Assembly: GCA_020636045.1 (NCBI GenBank)
Contig: JACJYP010000012.1
Location: 62,001 to 126,000 of the forward strand
DNA from: Lewinellaceae bacterium
GTDB taxonomy: Bacteria > Bacteroidota > Bacteroidia > Chitinophagales > Saprospiraceae
Direction of reading: 5' to 3'
Length of the DNA stretch: 64,000 bases
Positions 23,969 through 33,019 of this stretch are shown one piece after another. The first letter of the stretch is position 1. Every line of letters starts with the position of its first letter. Under the pieces are notes generated by a model, which saw only the letters and a program-made list of their open reading frames with translations, searched no databases and had not been told where the DNA came from. Position numbers and translations under genes: made by a program.

Positions 23969-24997
23969 TCAGACTGCATACCTCCGCAGCACTTCGATCG
24001 CACGGCCGATCATGTCGCTGTCGACATCCAGGTGGGTGACGAAGCGCATGGTCTGCGGCCCGAAGGCGGATGCCTTGATGTGATGCCTGCCCAGGTATTC
24101 AAGAAAGCCGGCCGGTGTATGCGGCGCGACCAGATCGAAGATCACGATGTTCGTCTGCACCGGCCGGATCCGTGTCGCGTACGGCAATGCCGAAAGCGCA
24201 TCTGCCAGAGCCCTGGCGTGGCGGTGGTCGTCGCGCAGGCGCTCCACATGGTGGTCGAGTGCATAAATACCCGCAGCCGCCAGATAACCCGCCTGCCGCA
24301 TACCGCCGCCCATGACTTTTCTTATCCGCCTGGCTTCCTTGATAAAGGCCTCGCCGCCGATGAGAACGGAACCGACCGGCGCGCCCAGCCCCTTTGACAG
24401 GCAGAGGGAAATGCTGTGCGTTTCGGCGCCGATCGCTGCAGGGGTATCGCCCGTTTCCACGAGTGCATTGAACACGCGCGCGCCGTCGAGGTGCAGGGCT
24501 AGTGTGTGATTATTGCAAACGGCCCGGATCGCGCGAATGCGCTCGAGCGAATAAATACTTCCACCTCCCTTGTTACAGGTGTTTTCGATCACCACCAGGC
24601 TGCTTTTTGGCAGCCAGTCGTACCGGGGCTTGATCGCCGCTTCCACCATGCCGGCGTCGAGGATGCCGTTTTCTCCTTTCAGCAAATTCACTGCAATACC
24701 CGAATGAAAGGCGTAGCCGCCCACCTCATACTGGTAGATATGGCTCATTTCGTCGCAGATGACCTCGTCGAGCGGGCGGGTGTGCACTTTCAGGGCGATC
24801 TGGTTGGCCATGGTGCCCGAGGGGCAAAACAGCGCGGCTTCGTGTCCGAACAGGGCGGCGCATTTTTCCTCCAGGGCATTAACGGAGGGGTCTTCCCGAA
24901 ATACGTCGTCGCCCACTTCCGCGGCCCACATGGCTTCGAGCATGCCCGCGGTGGGCCTGGTGATGGTATCCGATAAGAGGTTGATGGTCTGTGTCAT
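23969..24997 (-). CDS. Threonine aldolase (beta-eliminating lyase family)
   Basis: 342 residues, PLP-dependent fold type I. Motifs: LLSDTITRPT opening, GDDVFREDPSVNALEEKCAALFGHEAALFCPSGTMANQIAL, LHLDGARVFNAL (Asp contacting the PLP nitrogen), and LSKGLGAPVGSVL with the Schiff-base lysine. It cleaves L-threonine or L-allo-threonine to glycine and acetaldehyde. The start at 24997 (MTQTINLLSDT) fits the family; upstream in-frame sequence is non-conserved. Confidence 0.93.
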   Translation of the reverse strand: MTQTINLLSDTITRPTAGMLEAMWAAEVGDDVFREDPSVNALEEKCAALFGHEAALFCPSGTMANQIALKVHTRPLDEVICDEMSHIYQYEVGGYAFHSGIAVNLLKGENGILDAGMVEAAIKPRYDWLPKSSLVVIENTCNKGGGSIYSLERIRAIRAVCNNHTLALHLDGARVFNALVETGDTPAAIGAETHSISLCLSKGLGAPVGSVLIGGEAFIKEARRIRKVMGGGMRQAGYLAAAGIYALDHHVERLRDDHRHARALADALSALPYATRIRPVQTNIVIFDLVAPHTPAGFLEYLGRHHIKASAFGPQTMRFVTHLDVDSDMIGRAIEVLRRYAV

Positions 24998-25206
24998 GTT
25001 GTAGATCGCCCGCCATAGCCCCGGCGAAGGCGAGTCAAAAATAGAGATTCGATCGGGAAGCCTGCGAATATTCTTGCCGGCCGGCCGGGCGCCGGACAGC
25101 GAAAAACGGTCAAAGCATATCAATTTGACGCAGAAGTGTAATACTTTTGGATTTTCGGAGCCCCTCGTCCAATAAGGATGCGGCCATGTAACTGAACAGG
25201 ACGACC

Positions 25207-27354
25207 ATGGAACCAACCCTGCCTCCTGCCCTTCGGGAAGAGATCGGGCAAGCATTCGAACGGATTTGTGACCTGCCCTTCCCCATTTACGCCAGCGATA
25301 AAGACGGCGTATTCCTGTTTGCCAACGAGCAGGCAGTCGAATTTTTTGGCCTCGATCCCGGGGTAAATCTCACTGATTACAAGGTCGGTACTTTTTACGA
25401 AGACCCGAAAGAGCGGGAATATATCCTGCGTCAGTTGCAGCAGGTGTCTCCCGGCGCCTGGCGCAGCGATCTGACGGTCCGCCTCAAAATTCACGATGCC
25501 CTCCAAAAGATACGCTTCGTGTCGCGGCCTTATTTCGATGAAGAGGGTCAACTGGCGGGGCTGTTGTGTATTGCCAGCAGCATGAGCGAGATCGAGTGGT
25601 TTGCTGAATTTGAGGAAATGATCCAGGCGGGATTTTTCGAGGTCAATAAATCACTGATCATCACGGATTGCAACCGCACTTTCTCTGAAATGCTGGGCTA
25701 CGGCACGCCGGCGGAGTTGAAGGGCAAATCCCTGCGCGAAATTTCCTGGGAGCCGGAAAAAGCGTCCGAGTTGCTGCGCAATATCATCGACCACCCGCAC
25801 CTCGAACACCTGCGTTTCAAATTGCTGCGCCGCGACGGCGCCATGGTGATCGTCAAAATGAACTGCATCGGTGTGGCCGACGAAACGGGCAGCGTCGCCC
25901 GGATCAAAGGCACCGTCAGCGACATCACCTTCGAGATCATCCAGAACGACCTGCCGGCAGGGCTGTTCCTGGTGAGCACCAACGCGCAGGGGGAGGAGAT
26001 CATCTCCCGCGCCAGCACAAAGTTTGCGCAGATACACGGCTACCAGTCGATGAACGACATTCTGACCCTGCCCATCAGCAGTTTTCACAGCAACCCTGCG
26101 AGTTACAGCGCATTTAAAGCAGAACTGGACAAGGCTGCCCAAAACAACCAGCCCCTGCTCGATTATTTCATGGAAATACAGGACAAGCAGGGCAAGCGGC
26201 GCAATGTGGTCGTCAACGTCTGTTACGCCGCCGACGGGAGAAAGGACCTGCGCGTGGGCGCCGTATACGACGTGACCGATCACCTGCGCGGCCACATGCG
26301 CACCCTGGAAACGGACTTCAGTTCGGTGCTGCATACGTACATTGCCACCATCAACGGCCTGCGCGATACGCTGTATATGCTGATGAAAGCGCACGGCCAG
26401 GATGTGCAGAAAGATGAAATGCACATCGACCGTGACCGGGCGGCGGCGGAGACATCCAGCCACAAAAAACGCCTGGAAGACCAGCTTGCCGAATTGCGGA
26501 ATATCGCCGAAGAACGCGGACTGGCGATGTCCGTTTTCGACAGGCTTCAGCAGTTGCTGATGCTGTTGTCGAAGGAGGGCGGCTCGGGAAAGGAAAAGGA
26601 CAACGCCGCCATCATACGACGCATCCTTATCAAATTCAGGAAAAATCTGGAAGAACTGAAGCATCAGAACCTGCCGCGGGAACTCGTGCGGGGCCTGCGC
26701 TCCGAGGTGGATGAAATGCTGCGCCTTACGAGCATGATCTCGCTGTCCATTTCCCTCGACGAACTCAACGAGCGGATCATGGACTTCAACTTCTTCCGCG
26801 ACTACCTGCGCCGGGGCGATATGGTACAGCACGATATGAAGCGTCAAAACCTGGTTTCTATTCTGGGGGATGTCGTGAATTATGTGGCGGAGTTCGCCTC
26901 CGTCAACAGGGTCAGCGTTAACCAGCACTACAATGTACGGGACCAGGTATACGTAAATTGCCATAAGACCTCGCTCAACCGCGCCTTGCACAACCTGCTG
27001 CACAACGCCATCAAATACAGCTGGAGCAAGGGCGCCGACCGACAAGCCTGGATCGATATCCGCATGGAAAAAAAGCCGAATTATGTAGAGATCAGCATCG
27101 AAAACTGGGGGGTGCCGATCCGGAAAGAAGAACTGGAAAACGGACGGATCTTTCTGTTCGGCACCCGGGGCCGGGAATCCGACGATCGCGATCGCTCCGG
27201 CACCGGCATCGGGCTCTACGATGCTACCGATATCATCAGCAAGCATGGCGGCAGCCTGCGCATTACATCCGAACCAACCTTTGGCAACCTGCCGGAAGTA
27301 TACACCAATCCATTTATTACCAGGGCTATTGTAACCTTGCCAACCACGACCTGA
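25207..27354 (+). CDS. Multi-PAS sensor histidine kinase with atypical dimerisation region
   Basis: 715 residues, cytoplasmic (no transmembrane segment or signal). Three PAS domains occupy about 20-125, 135-240 and 245-365 (PIYASDKDGVFLFANEQAVEFFG; TDCNRTFSEMLGYGTPAELKGKS; ISRASTKFAQIHGYQSMNDIL). A long helical region without the usual H-E/D-x-x-x-P box follows (about 370-580). The HATPase domain has NRALHNLLHNAIKYS (N box), ENWGVPIRKEEL (G1-like) and GTGIGLYDATDIISKHGG (G2). A candidate phospho-acceptor His lies in SSVLHTYIATINGLRDTL, but it is not canonical. It starts a three-gene unit: the receiver gene follows after 2 bp. Confidence 0.82.
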   Translation: MEPTLPPALREEIGQAFERICDLPFPIYASDKDGVFLFANEQAVEFFGLDPGVNLTDYKVGTFYEDPKEREYILRQLQQVSPGAWRSDLTVRLKIHDALQKIRFVSRPYFDEEGQLAGLLCIASSMSEIEWFAEFEEMIQAGFFEVNKSLIITDCNRTFSEMLGYGTPAELKGKSLREISWEPEKASELLRNIIDHPHLEHLRFKLLRRDGAMVIVKMNCIGVADETGSVARIKGTVSDITFEIIQNDLPAGLFLVSTNAQGEEIISRASTKFAQIHGYQSMNDILTLPISSFHSNPASYSAFKAELDKAAQNNQPLLDYFMEIQDKQGKRRNVVVNVCYAADGRKDLRVGAVYDVTDHLRGHMRTLETDFSSVLHTYIATINGLRDTLYMLMKAHGQDVQKDEMHIDRDRAAAETSSHKKRLEDQLAELRNIAEERGLAMSVFDRLQQLLMLLSKEGGSGKEKDNAAIIRRILIKFRKNLEELKHQNLPRELVRGLRSEVDEMLRLTSMISLSISLDELNERIMDFNFFRDYLRRGDMVQHDMKRQNLVSILGDVVNYVAEFASVNRVSVNQHYNVRDQVYVNCHKTSLNRALHNLLHNAIKYSWSKGADRQAWIDIRMEKKPNYVEISIENWGVPIRKEELENGRIFLFGTRGRESDDRDRSGTGIGLYDATDIISKHGGSLRITSEPTFGNLPEVYTNPFITRAIVTLPTTT

Positions 27355-27356
27355 AA

Positions 27357-27803
27357 ATGATTAAATTACTCTGGATAGACGACAATCTGGACCACGACCT
27401 CACGGAGAAACGCATGGCGTTGTATATGGAAGATGATATAGATCCGCATTTCGCCCGCGATGCGACCGAAGCCTACTACCGCCTGCGCGAAGACGCGTTT
27501 GATGTGGTCATTGTAGACCTTCGCCTGCCGCCGGGGCCCGACGATATGTGGAACGAACACCGGGACAATGGCGTTCAGAAGTACGGCCATGTGCTGCTGT
27601 CGATCGTAAAAGGGGAAATGAACGGTCATTTTCAACACCTCCACGCTACGCGCTTTGGTGTTTTTACCATCGAAGCAGTAGAAGAGAACCCCGGGTTGTT
27701 TTTGCCGCCCATCAACCTGCCGGAGGCTAACTTCAAGATGAAAACCCACGCATACTACGAGGATGCCTTTCTGGATTTTATCCGCAATCTCAACGGATCA
27801 TGA
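27357..27803 (+). CDS. Stand-alone receiver-like protein, partner of the PAS kinase
   Basis: 148 residues: KLLWIDDN (acidic pair), FDVVIVDLRLPPGPDDMW (predicted phospho-Asp), and RFGVFTIEAVEENP replacing the usual K-P-F region, so this is a divergent receiver without an output domain. Its ATG follows the kinase stop by two bases and its end overlaps the next ATG by four bases (ATGA), so the three genes are translationally coupled. It likely relays signal from the kinase to the downstream membrane protein or an unlinked target. Confidence 0.75.
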   Translation: MIKLLWIDDNLDHDLTEKRMALYMEDDIDPHFARDATEAYYRLREDAFDVVIVDLRLPPGPDDMWNEHRDNGVQKYGHVLLSIVKGEMNGHFQHLHATRFGVFTIEAVEENPGLFLPPINLPEANFKMKTHAYYEDAFLDFIRNLNGS

Positions 27804-29032
27804 CATCCCTGCTACTTTTTTTTGACACGGATGAACTCCTTGGCGACGAATGGCTGGCATCAGCCATCGGCATCGCCATCACCTATGTGGTCTTCATCAT
27901 GGGCGTGCCGGCACTGATCTTCCAGACGTTCATTCCCGATGCCCTGCGCAATATGTATAACGAGCGCGTCGGCGGGAGGTGGCCATATTTCTTCATTGGA
28001 CAAATATTCCTCATCCTTTTTCTGTTTATTGAAAGCAATCGCTGGGTACACAACCATGGAGCCACTTCTTCCGAGGATTTAGCGATGAATTTGTTCTACC
28101 TAACCCTCTTCGTGATCGCGATTATCCTTTTCAGCGGCATCGTTTACCTGCATAAAAAATTCAAATCTTCGCAAAATATAGAGCAACAGCTGTCCAAAAA
28201 GATCGTCGACGACGCACTCAAATATTACAGGCAGCATCAAAACCTGAATAAAAAGGACCTCGAGGACCTGGGAATCCTGGCGAAGGAATTGCCTGCAGGC
28301 CGTAAAAAGAACATTTTCCTGGAAGAGTGCGAGCGCCTGACCGAATACCTGCTCGACCAGCCTCCGAAAGAAAGGGATGACAAACTGATCGGCGTGATCC
28401 TTGATGAGGTCGTGTGCCTGAGCGTAACGTACGACTCCGGACGGATCAATAACGAGAACATGCGCAAGGCGCTCGATATCCTGATCCTTTCCTACAGCAA
28501 GATCCGCAGGAACGGTGATGCACGGGGCAATGCCATGTCTTCATACCTCAACACCACGATCGGCAATTGCATGAAAGAGATCGGAATCATCGCCATGCTG
28601 AAAAACGACCTGCTTCCGGTGATGGATGCCATTGAGAAACTCTCTTCTATCGAAGGCACTTCCCGCGAAATGTTTACCCTGGGCAACGAAGCGCTGCTGC
28701 AAGGGCACGTACAGACTGCCGTGGCAGCCACTAAAAAACTTGGGGGGAAGGTGAAGCAGAATCTGTCGACCGGCGACCTGCTGCGCTACAACGAAAAACG
28801 CACGCTGTTTTTCTGGCTGGGGCTGGTCGCCAATATCTATATGAAAAAGGGGGCTGCCAGGCAGTTTGCAAAAAGGCAGATGAATTTCTTTATCGAGCAC
28901 TTTAGCGGCAGACCGGCCGATATGCAAACCATTTTCGGGGAAGCGAAGGTCCATTTTTACCATCAGGCAGACTTCGCTACCACCGATGCAGTGGAAAAAA
29001 TGGAGAAGGCGATCAGGGCAGAATTGCGATGA
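27800..29032 (+). CDS. Hypothetical membrane protein of the PAS-kinase operon
   Basis: 410 residues. Transmembrane helices lie at about 20-42 (IGIAITYVVFIMGVPALIF), 64-78 (FFIGQIFLILFLFIE) and 95-115 (LFYLTLFVIAIILFSGIVYL). A cytosolic helical domain of about 290 residues follows, rich in charged helices (QNIEQQLSKKIVDDALKYYRQHQNL, MRKALDILILSYSKIRR) and resembling TPR-like helical repeats. No enzyme motif recognised. Overlap with the receiver gene marks it as the operon's third component, plausibly the membrane output or sensor. The order is kinase, receiver, membrane protein. Confidence 0.7.
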   Translation: MTSLLLFFDTDELLGDEWLASAIGIAITYVVFIMGVPALIFQTFIPDALRNMYNERVGGRWPYFFIGQIFLILFLFIESNRWVHNHGATSSEDLAMNLFYLTLFVIAIILFSGIVYLHKKFKSSQNIEQQLSKKIVDDALKYYRQHQNLNKKDLEDLGILAKELPAGRKKNIFLEECERLTEYLLDQPPKERDDKLIGVILDEVVCLSVTYDSGRINNENMRKALDILILSYSKIRRNGDARGNAMSSYLNTTIGNCMKEIGIIAMLKNDLLPVMDAIEKLSSIEGTSREMFTLGNEALLQGHVQTAVAATKKLGGKVKQNLSTGDLLRYNEKRTLFFWLGLVANIYMKKGAARQFAKRQMNFFIEHFSGRPADMQTIFGEAKVHFYHQADFATTDAVEKMEKAIRAELR

Positions 29033-29071
29033 TCCGCAATTGCTATCCCGATCGCCCTCTCTTATCAAATT

Positions 29072-29233
29072 AGAACCCATCTCAAAACTACCTGCCGGGC
29101 TGAAACAGCGTCTGAAGGCCGAATACTGCCTCAATTTTTTTTACCATAACGCCATTATGCCTGCAAAAAATCGACTTGTCTTCATCCTTCAGCCATCCGT
29201 TTCAGCACCAGCGCCAGTTTTGAGATGGGTTCT
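29072..29233. repeat. Family I nested-palindrome element, copy E
   Basis: 162 bp. Perfect 18-bp outer arms (29072-29089 with 29216-29233), inner pairings GCTGAAAC/GTTTCAGC (29099-29106 with 29199-29206) and CTGAAGG/CCTTCAG (29112-29118 with 29186-29192), core hairpin CATAA-CGCCA-TTATG (29145-29159), then CTGCAAAA and CTTGTC. It lies between the convergent ends of the kinase operon and yidC. Confidence 0.8.
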
Positions 29234-29254
29234 GGTCTGCTACTTGCGAAATCC

Positions 29255-31159
29255 TTACTTCTTTTTCGACTGCTGCTTCGCCTTTTCCGCCTGAATGCGC
29301 TGCTGCTCTTTCATGGCCTGTTCCAGCCGTTCGCGGAAGCCGCCCGTTTTCCGGGGTTTGTTTTTGTTGGCCTCCAGTTCCGCCTTGATCTTTTCGTTGT
29401 CGATCAGGAACTGTTTGGTCACCACCGTCTGCCCGATGTTGAGGATGTTGCTGAAACACAGGTACAACGTCAGACCCGAAGCGAAGGAGTTGAAGAAGAA
29501 CATGAACATCACCGGCATGGCGTACTGCATGTATTTCATGATCTTCATCTGGTCGTTCTGCATGGCAGTGGCGTCCATTTGCTTCATGGAATAATTGGTG
29601 TACCAGAGCGTGGTGACCACCCAGATCAGGGTGAACAGGCTGAGGTGGCTGCCCGCGCCGAACGGCAATTCAAAAGGCAGCCTCATGATGCTGTCATAAC
29701 TCGAAAGGTCGGTGGCCCACAGGAAACTGGCCTGCCGGAATTCGATGGATGCCGGGAAAAACCGGTACAGAGCAAACCAGATCGGCATTTGCAGCACTAC
29801 CGGCAGGCACCCGCCGAGCGGATTTACGCGGTACTCGCTGTACATTTTCATGGTTTCCATCGACATCGCCTGCTGGTCGTCGCCGTGCTTTTTCTTCAGC
29901 GCTTCCAGGCGCGGCTTGAGCGCCGCCATTTTGGACTGGCTGAGCACCATGCGGTAGGTGAGGGGGTATAACAGCAGTTTTACCAGCAGCGTCAGCACCA
30001 GGATCACGATGCCCTGGCTGCCGATGAACCGCGACAGGAAATCAAAAATGGGGTGAACCACCCAGCGGTTGATGGCGCCGAAAACGCTGGCGCCGAAGGG
30101 AATGATATCTTCCAATGACACGCCGAAAGCGCGCAGGCGTTCAAACTCGTTGGGACCCGCATAGATCGTCATGCTGGCCGTACCGTTGTTCAGGGGCACC
30201 AGCGCGTTGCTTTTTAGCAGTTTCAGGTCGGGGTTGTCGTCTTTGAACATCTGCGTTTCGCCGACAAAATCGCGGAATGCGAAGTTGTTGGCCATGATCG
30301 AGGTGTTGAAAAACTGGCTGCTGTGCGCGAACCAGCTCACCGGCTTTTCGCCGAGGCTTTCCACGTCGTTGTCGCGGCAGTTGCAATAATCGGCCGATTC
30401 GTCGGCGGCCTTGAAATACACCGACGACATGCTGCGCTCGTACTGCTGGTTTTTTTCCAGTTTGTCGAGGTAATTGGTCCAGTTCAGCCGCATGGCCTGT
30501 TCTGCCAGCACATTATTGAGTCCCTGGCCGCCTACCTGATAGTCGATGCGGTAGTTGTCGGGGCTGAGCGTGTACACCTGTTCCAGGTAGCGCCCCTCGC
30601 CGGCGTCGGCGCGGAAAGTGACGGTGTTGCCGCTTTTACTTCCCTTAAAGTAGAGATCGCTGGTCAGTACCTTCCCGGCGCCATTTACATTCAGTTCGTA
30701 CTCGAAGCGGTTTTTGCTGTCTTCCAGCAGCCGCACCGGACTTTTCAGGTCGTTCCCCGCCGTGTCGGTGTTGACTTTTTCAAAATTCTTGAGAAACACC
30801 TCCTTGATACGGCCGCCCTTGCTGTTGAACGTAACCCTCACCAGCTCGTTTTCCAGCACATAAAACTGTTCCTGACCTTTTGCCGAAGGCGCAAACGGGC
30901 CGAAACGTGCGGCAAGCAGGACATCCTGGTCGGGACCTTGCTGCTGTGTTGAAGTATCGGCGGGTGTTCCGGACGGCGTGGCGGCAACGGCATTGCCGTT
31001 CGACTGCGTTTGATTGCTATCCGTCGTTTGGGTCGTATTGGCGCTCTGCTGCTCCTGGGCGGGTTGGGTTGGCGCTGAATATTGCATCCACAGGTACAGG
31101 AGCAGAAAAATGAGCCCCATACCGATAAATGTGCTTATCTGACTTTGTTTATCTTCCAT
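29255..31159 (-). CDS. yidC: Membrane protein insertase YidC
   Basis: 634 residues. N-terminal signal-anchor FIGMGLIFLLLYLWMQYSAP, a Thr/Gln/Asn-rich linker, the large periplasmic beta domain (FTLENELVRVTF-type region), then the conserved insertase core: FIGSQGIVILVLTLLVKLLLYPLTYR, LKPRLEALKKKHGDDQQAMSMETMKMYSEYRVNPLGGCLPVVLQMPIWFALY, and MKYMQYAMPVMFMFFFNSFASGLTLYLCFSNIL. The tail is Lys/Gln-rich, as in Bacteroidota YidC. It inserts membrane proteins with or without SecYEG. Start at 31159 (MEDKQSQIS). Divergent from the DUF3293 gene. Confidence 0.96.
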   Translation of the reverse strand: MEDKQSQISTFIGMGLIFLLLYLWMQYSAPTQPAQEQQSANTTQTTDSNQTQSNGNAVAATPSGTPADTSTQQQGPDQDVLLAARFGPFAPSAKGQEQFYVLENELVRVTFNSKGGRIKEVFLKNFEKVNTDTAGNDLKSPVRLLEDSKNRFEYELNVNGAGKVLTSDLYFKGSKSGNTVTFRADAGEGRYLEQVYTLSPDNYRIDYQVGGQGLNNVLAEQAMRLNWTNYLDKLEKNQQYERSMSSVYFKAADESADYCNCRDNDVESLGEKPVSWFAHSSQFFNTSIMANNFAFRDFVGETQMFKDDNPDLKLLKSNALVPLNNGTASMTIYAGPNEFERLRAFGVSLEDIIPFGASVFGAINRWVVHPIFDFLSRFIGSQGIVILVLTLLVKLLLYPLTYRMVLSQSKMAALKPRLEALKKKHGDDQQAMSMETMKMYSEYRVNPLGGCLPVVLQMPIWFALYRFFPASIEFRQASFLWATDLSSYDSIMRLPFELPFGAGSHLSLFTLIWVVTTLWYTNYSMKQMDATAMQNDQMKIMKYMQYAMPVMFMFFFNSFASGLTLYLCFSNILNIGQTVVTKQFLIDNEKIKAELEANKNKPRKTGGFRERLEQAMKEQQRIQAEKAKQQSKKK

Positions 31160-31230
31160 AAATATTTCCCTTCTGCTGTCCTCCCTTCCACAATGGCAGG
31201 GCCGGTTGAGGGGTAAAGCGCCGCAAAAGT

Positions 31231-31686
31231 ATGTCAAAACCCGTCATCGTCATACGAAAGGTCGAAGATTCTCCCGATTGGGTCGACCGGGAACTGCTTA
31301 CAGCCTATATAAGAACGGAGTACCGGGGAGAAAACGATGCCGTTTTACATATAGGCTGCGCGCTTCCGCCGATGCTCCTCCGCCGGCTTTCCAATAATCG
31401 AATAAGGACACTGGCGGTGCTGACTGCCTGGAATCCTGCTTCGGTGCTCTTGCCCGAAAAAGAGAACCGGTTGCGCACCCGTGCACTGAAAGAAGACCTT
31501 TCGCTTGTATGCACAACCTTTTGGCGCGGATTCAACGTCGATCCCGGCGGGCGCTGGCCTGCCGAAGAGAGTTTTTGGGCATTCGGGATCGATGCCGCCC
31601 GTGCCGTGGCGCTGGGTCGGAGATACGGCCAAAATGCGCTGGTCTGGTGGGAACCCGGCGCCACGCCCGCCCTTTGGTGGCTTTGA
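31231..31686 (+). CDS. DUF3293 domain-containing protein
   Basis: 151-residue soluble protein: LLTAYIRTEYRG, TLAVLTAWNPASVLLPEKENRLRTRALKEDL, WPAEESFWAFGIDAARAVALGRRYGQNALVWWEPGATPALW, matching DUF3293, whose function is unknown. It precedes nspC by 72 bp on the same strand and may share its transcript. Confidence 0.85.
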   Translation: MSKPVIVIRKVEDSPDWVDRELLTAYIRTEYRGENDAVLHIGCALPPMLLRRLSNNRIRTLAVLTAWNPASVLLPEKENRLRTRALKEDLSLVCTTFWRGFNVDPGGRWPAEESFWAFGIDAARAVALGRRYGQNALVWWEPGATPALWWL

Positions 31687-31758
31687 AGAATGACGGGAAC
31701 GATCTCTATCTTTGCCGCTGCAAAAACCCATCGCTCACCCATCATACAAACCCGGTAA

Positions 31759-32901
31759 GTGGATTTAAAAAAGATACCCTCGCCCTGTTTTGTGCTCGAA
31801 GAGGCGCGGCTGCGCAAAAACCTGGAACTTATCGCCGGCGTACAGCGCGAAGCGGGCGTGCAGATCATCCTCGCTTTCAAAGGCTTCGCCATGTGGAGCG
31901 CTTTTCCCATCGTGCGCGAATACGTGAACGGCGCTACGGCTTCCTCGCTCCACGAGGCGCGGCTGTGTTATGAAGAAATGAAAACGCTGTCGCATACCTA
32001 CGCGGTAGCATACCTTCCCCGCGAATTCGGCAGGATCATGTCGTACTCCAGCCATATCACCTTCAATTCCATCGGGCAGTACCGGCGTTTCAAAAAGCGG
32101 CTGGAAAAAGCAGAGCGGCATATCAGCCCGGGCATCCGCGTCAACCCGGGATGGTCGCCGGTCGGAACGGCGCTGTACAACCCGGCCGCTCCGGGCTCCC
32201 GCCTCGGCGAGCCGGCAGAGAATTTCAGGGGGACATTGCCGGAGGGCATCGAGGGTCTGCATTTTCATACGCTTTGCGAGAGCAGCAGTTACGACCTGGA
32301 AACGACCCTCGGCCATTTCGAAGCACAGTTCGGCGCGTTTTTGCCATCGCTGAAATGGGTGAATTTCGGCGGCGGGCACCTGATGACCCGCGAAGGATAC
32401 GACGTGCAACACCTGATCGGCGTGTTAAAATCTTTCAAAAGCCGCTACCCGCAGCTGCAGGTGATCCTGGAGCCCGGCAGCGCTTTCGCCTGGGATACGG
32501 GCGTGTTGGTCGCTACGGTACTCGATATTGTGCGGAACAAAGGCGTGAAAACGGCCATCCTCGATGCCTCGTTCACTGCGCACATGCCCGATACACTGGA
32601 AATGCCCTACCGGCCGCGCGTGCGCGATGCCCGGTCGGAAATCAGTTCGACAGACCGTTATTGTTACCGCCTCGGCGGGGTGAGTTGCCTCAGCGGCGAC
32701 TTTATGGAGGAATATGCTTTCGACAAACCGCTGAAAGCAGGGCAGAAGATCGTATTCGAAGACATGATCCACTACACCATGGTGAAAACCACCACATTCA
32801 ACGGCGTAACACATCCTTCCATCGCGATCCTGCGCCCGAACGGCGATCTGGATGTGGTCCGGAAATTCGGTTACCGGGACTACAAACGCCGGCTTTCCTG
32901 A
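31759..32901 (+). CDS. nspC: Carboxynorspermidine decarboxylase
   Basis: 380 residues, alanine-racemase-fold PLP decarboxylase. Motifs: IPSPCFVLEEARLRKNLEL, ILAFKGFAMWSAFPIV (Schiff-base Lys), GIRVNPGWS, LHFHTLCESSSYDLE, WVNFGGGHLMTREGYD (PLP phosphate-binding glycines), LEPGSAFAWDTGVL and CLSGDFMEEYAF (active-site Cys/Asp from the partner subunit). It converts carboxynorspermidine or carboxyspermidine to (nor)spermidine, the last step of the pathway whose dehydrogenase is encoded at 20829-22040. GTG start chosen since no earlier in-frame start precedes VDLKKIPSP. Confidence 0.93.
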   Translation: MDLKKIPSPCFVLEEARLRKNLELIAGVQREAGVQIILAFKGFAMWSAFPIVREYVNGATASSLHEARLCYEEMKTLSHTYAVAYLPREFGRIMSYSSHITFNSIGQYRRFKKRLEKAERHISPGIRVNPGWSPVGTALYNPAAPGSRLGEPAENFRGTLPEGIEGLHFHTLCESSSYDLETTLGHFEAQFGAFLPSLKWVNFGGGHLMTREGYDVQHLIGVLKSFKSRYPQLQVILEPGSAFAWDTGVLVATVLDIVRNKGVKTAILDASFTAHMPDTLEMPYRPRVRDARSEISSTDRYCYRLGGVSCLSGDFMEEYAFDKPLKAGQKIVFEDMIHYTMVKTTTFNGVTHPSIAILRPNGDLDVVRKFGYRDYKRRLS

Positions 32902-32982
32902 CGATTTCCGAGGAATGCCATAATGCTGTAAAAAATTGGGATAAAGTTTAAACCCTTTAATTAGAATTGGTCTACATAAATA

Positions 32983-32990
32983 TATCTTTG
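32983..32990 (+). promoter_or_regulatory. Candidate -7 element before the porin gene
   Basis: TATCTTTG, 30 bp before the ATG at 33020; spacing to any TTG is non-ideal. Confidence 0.45.
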
Positions 32991-33019
32991 CGCCGGCTCA
33001 TCAAAGGCCGCAAAAAGAT

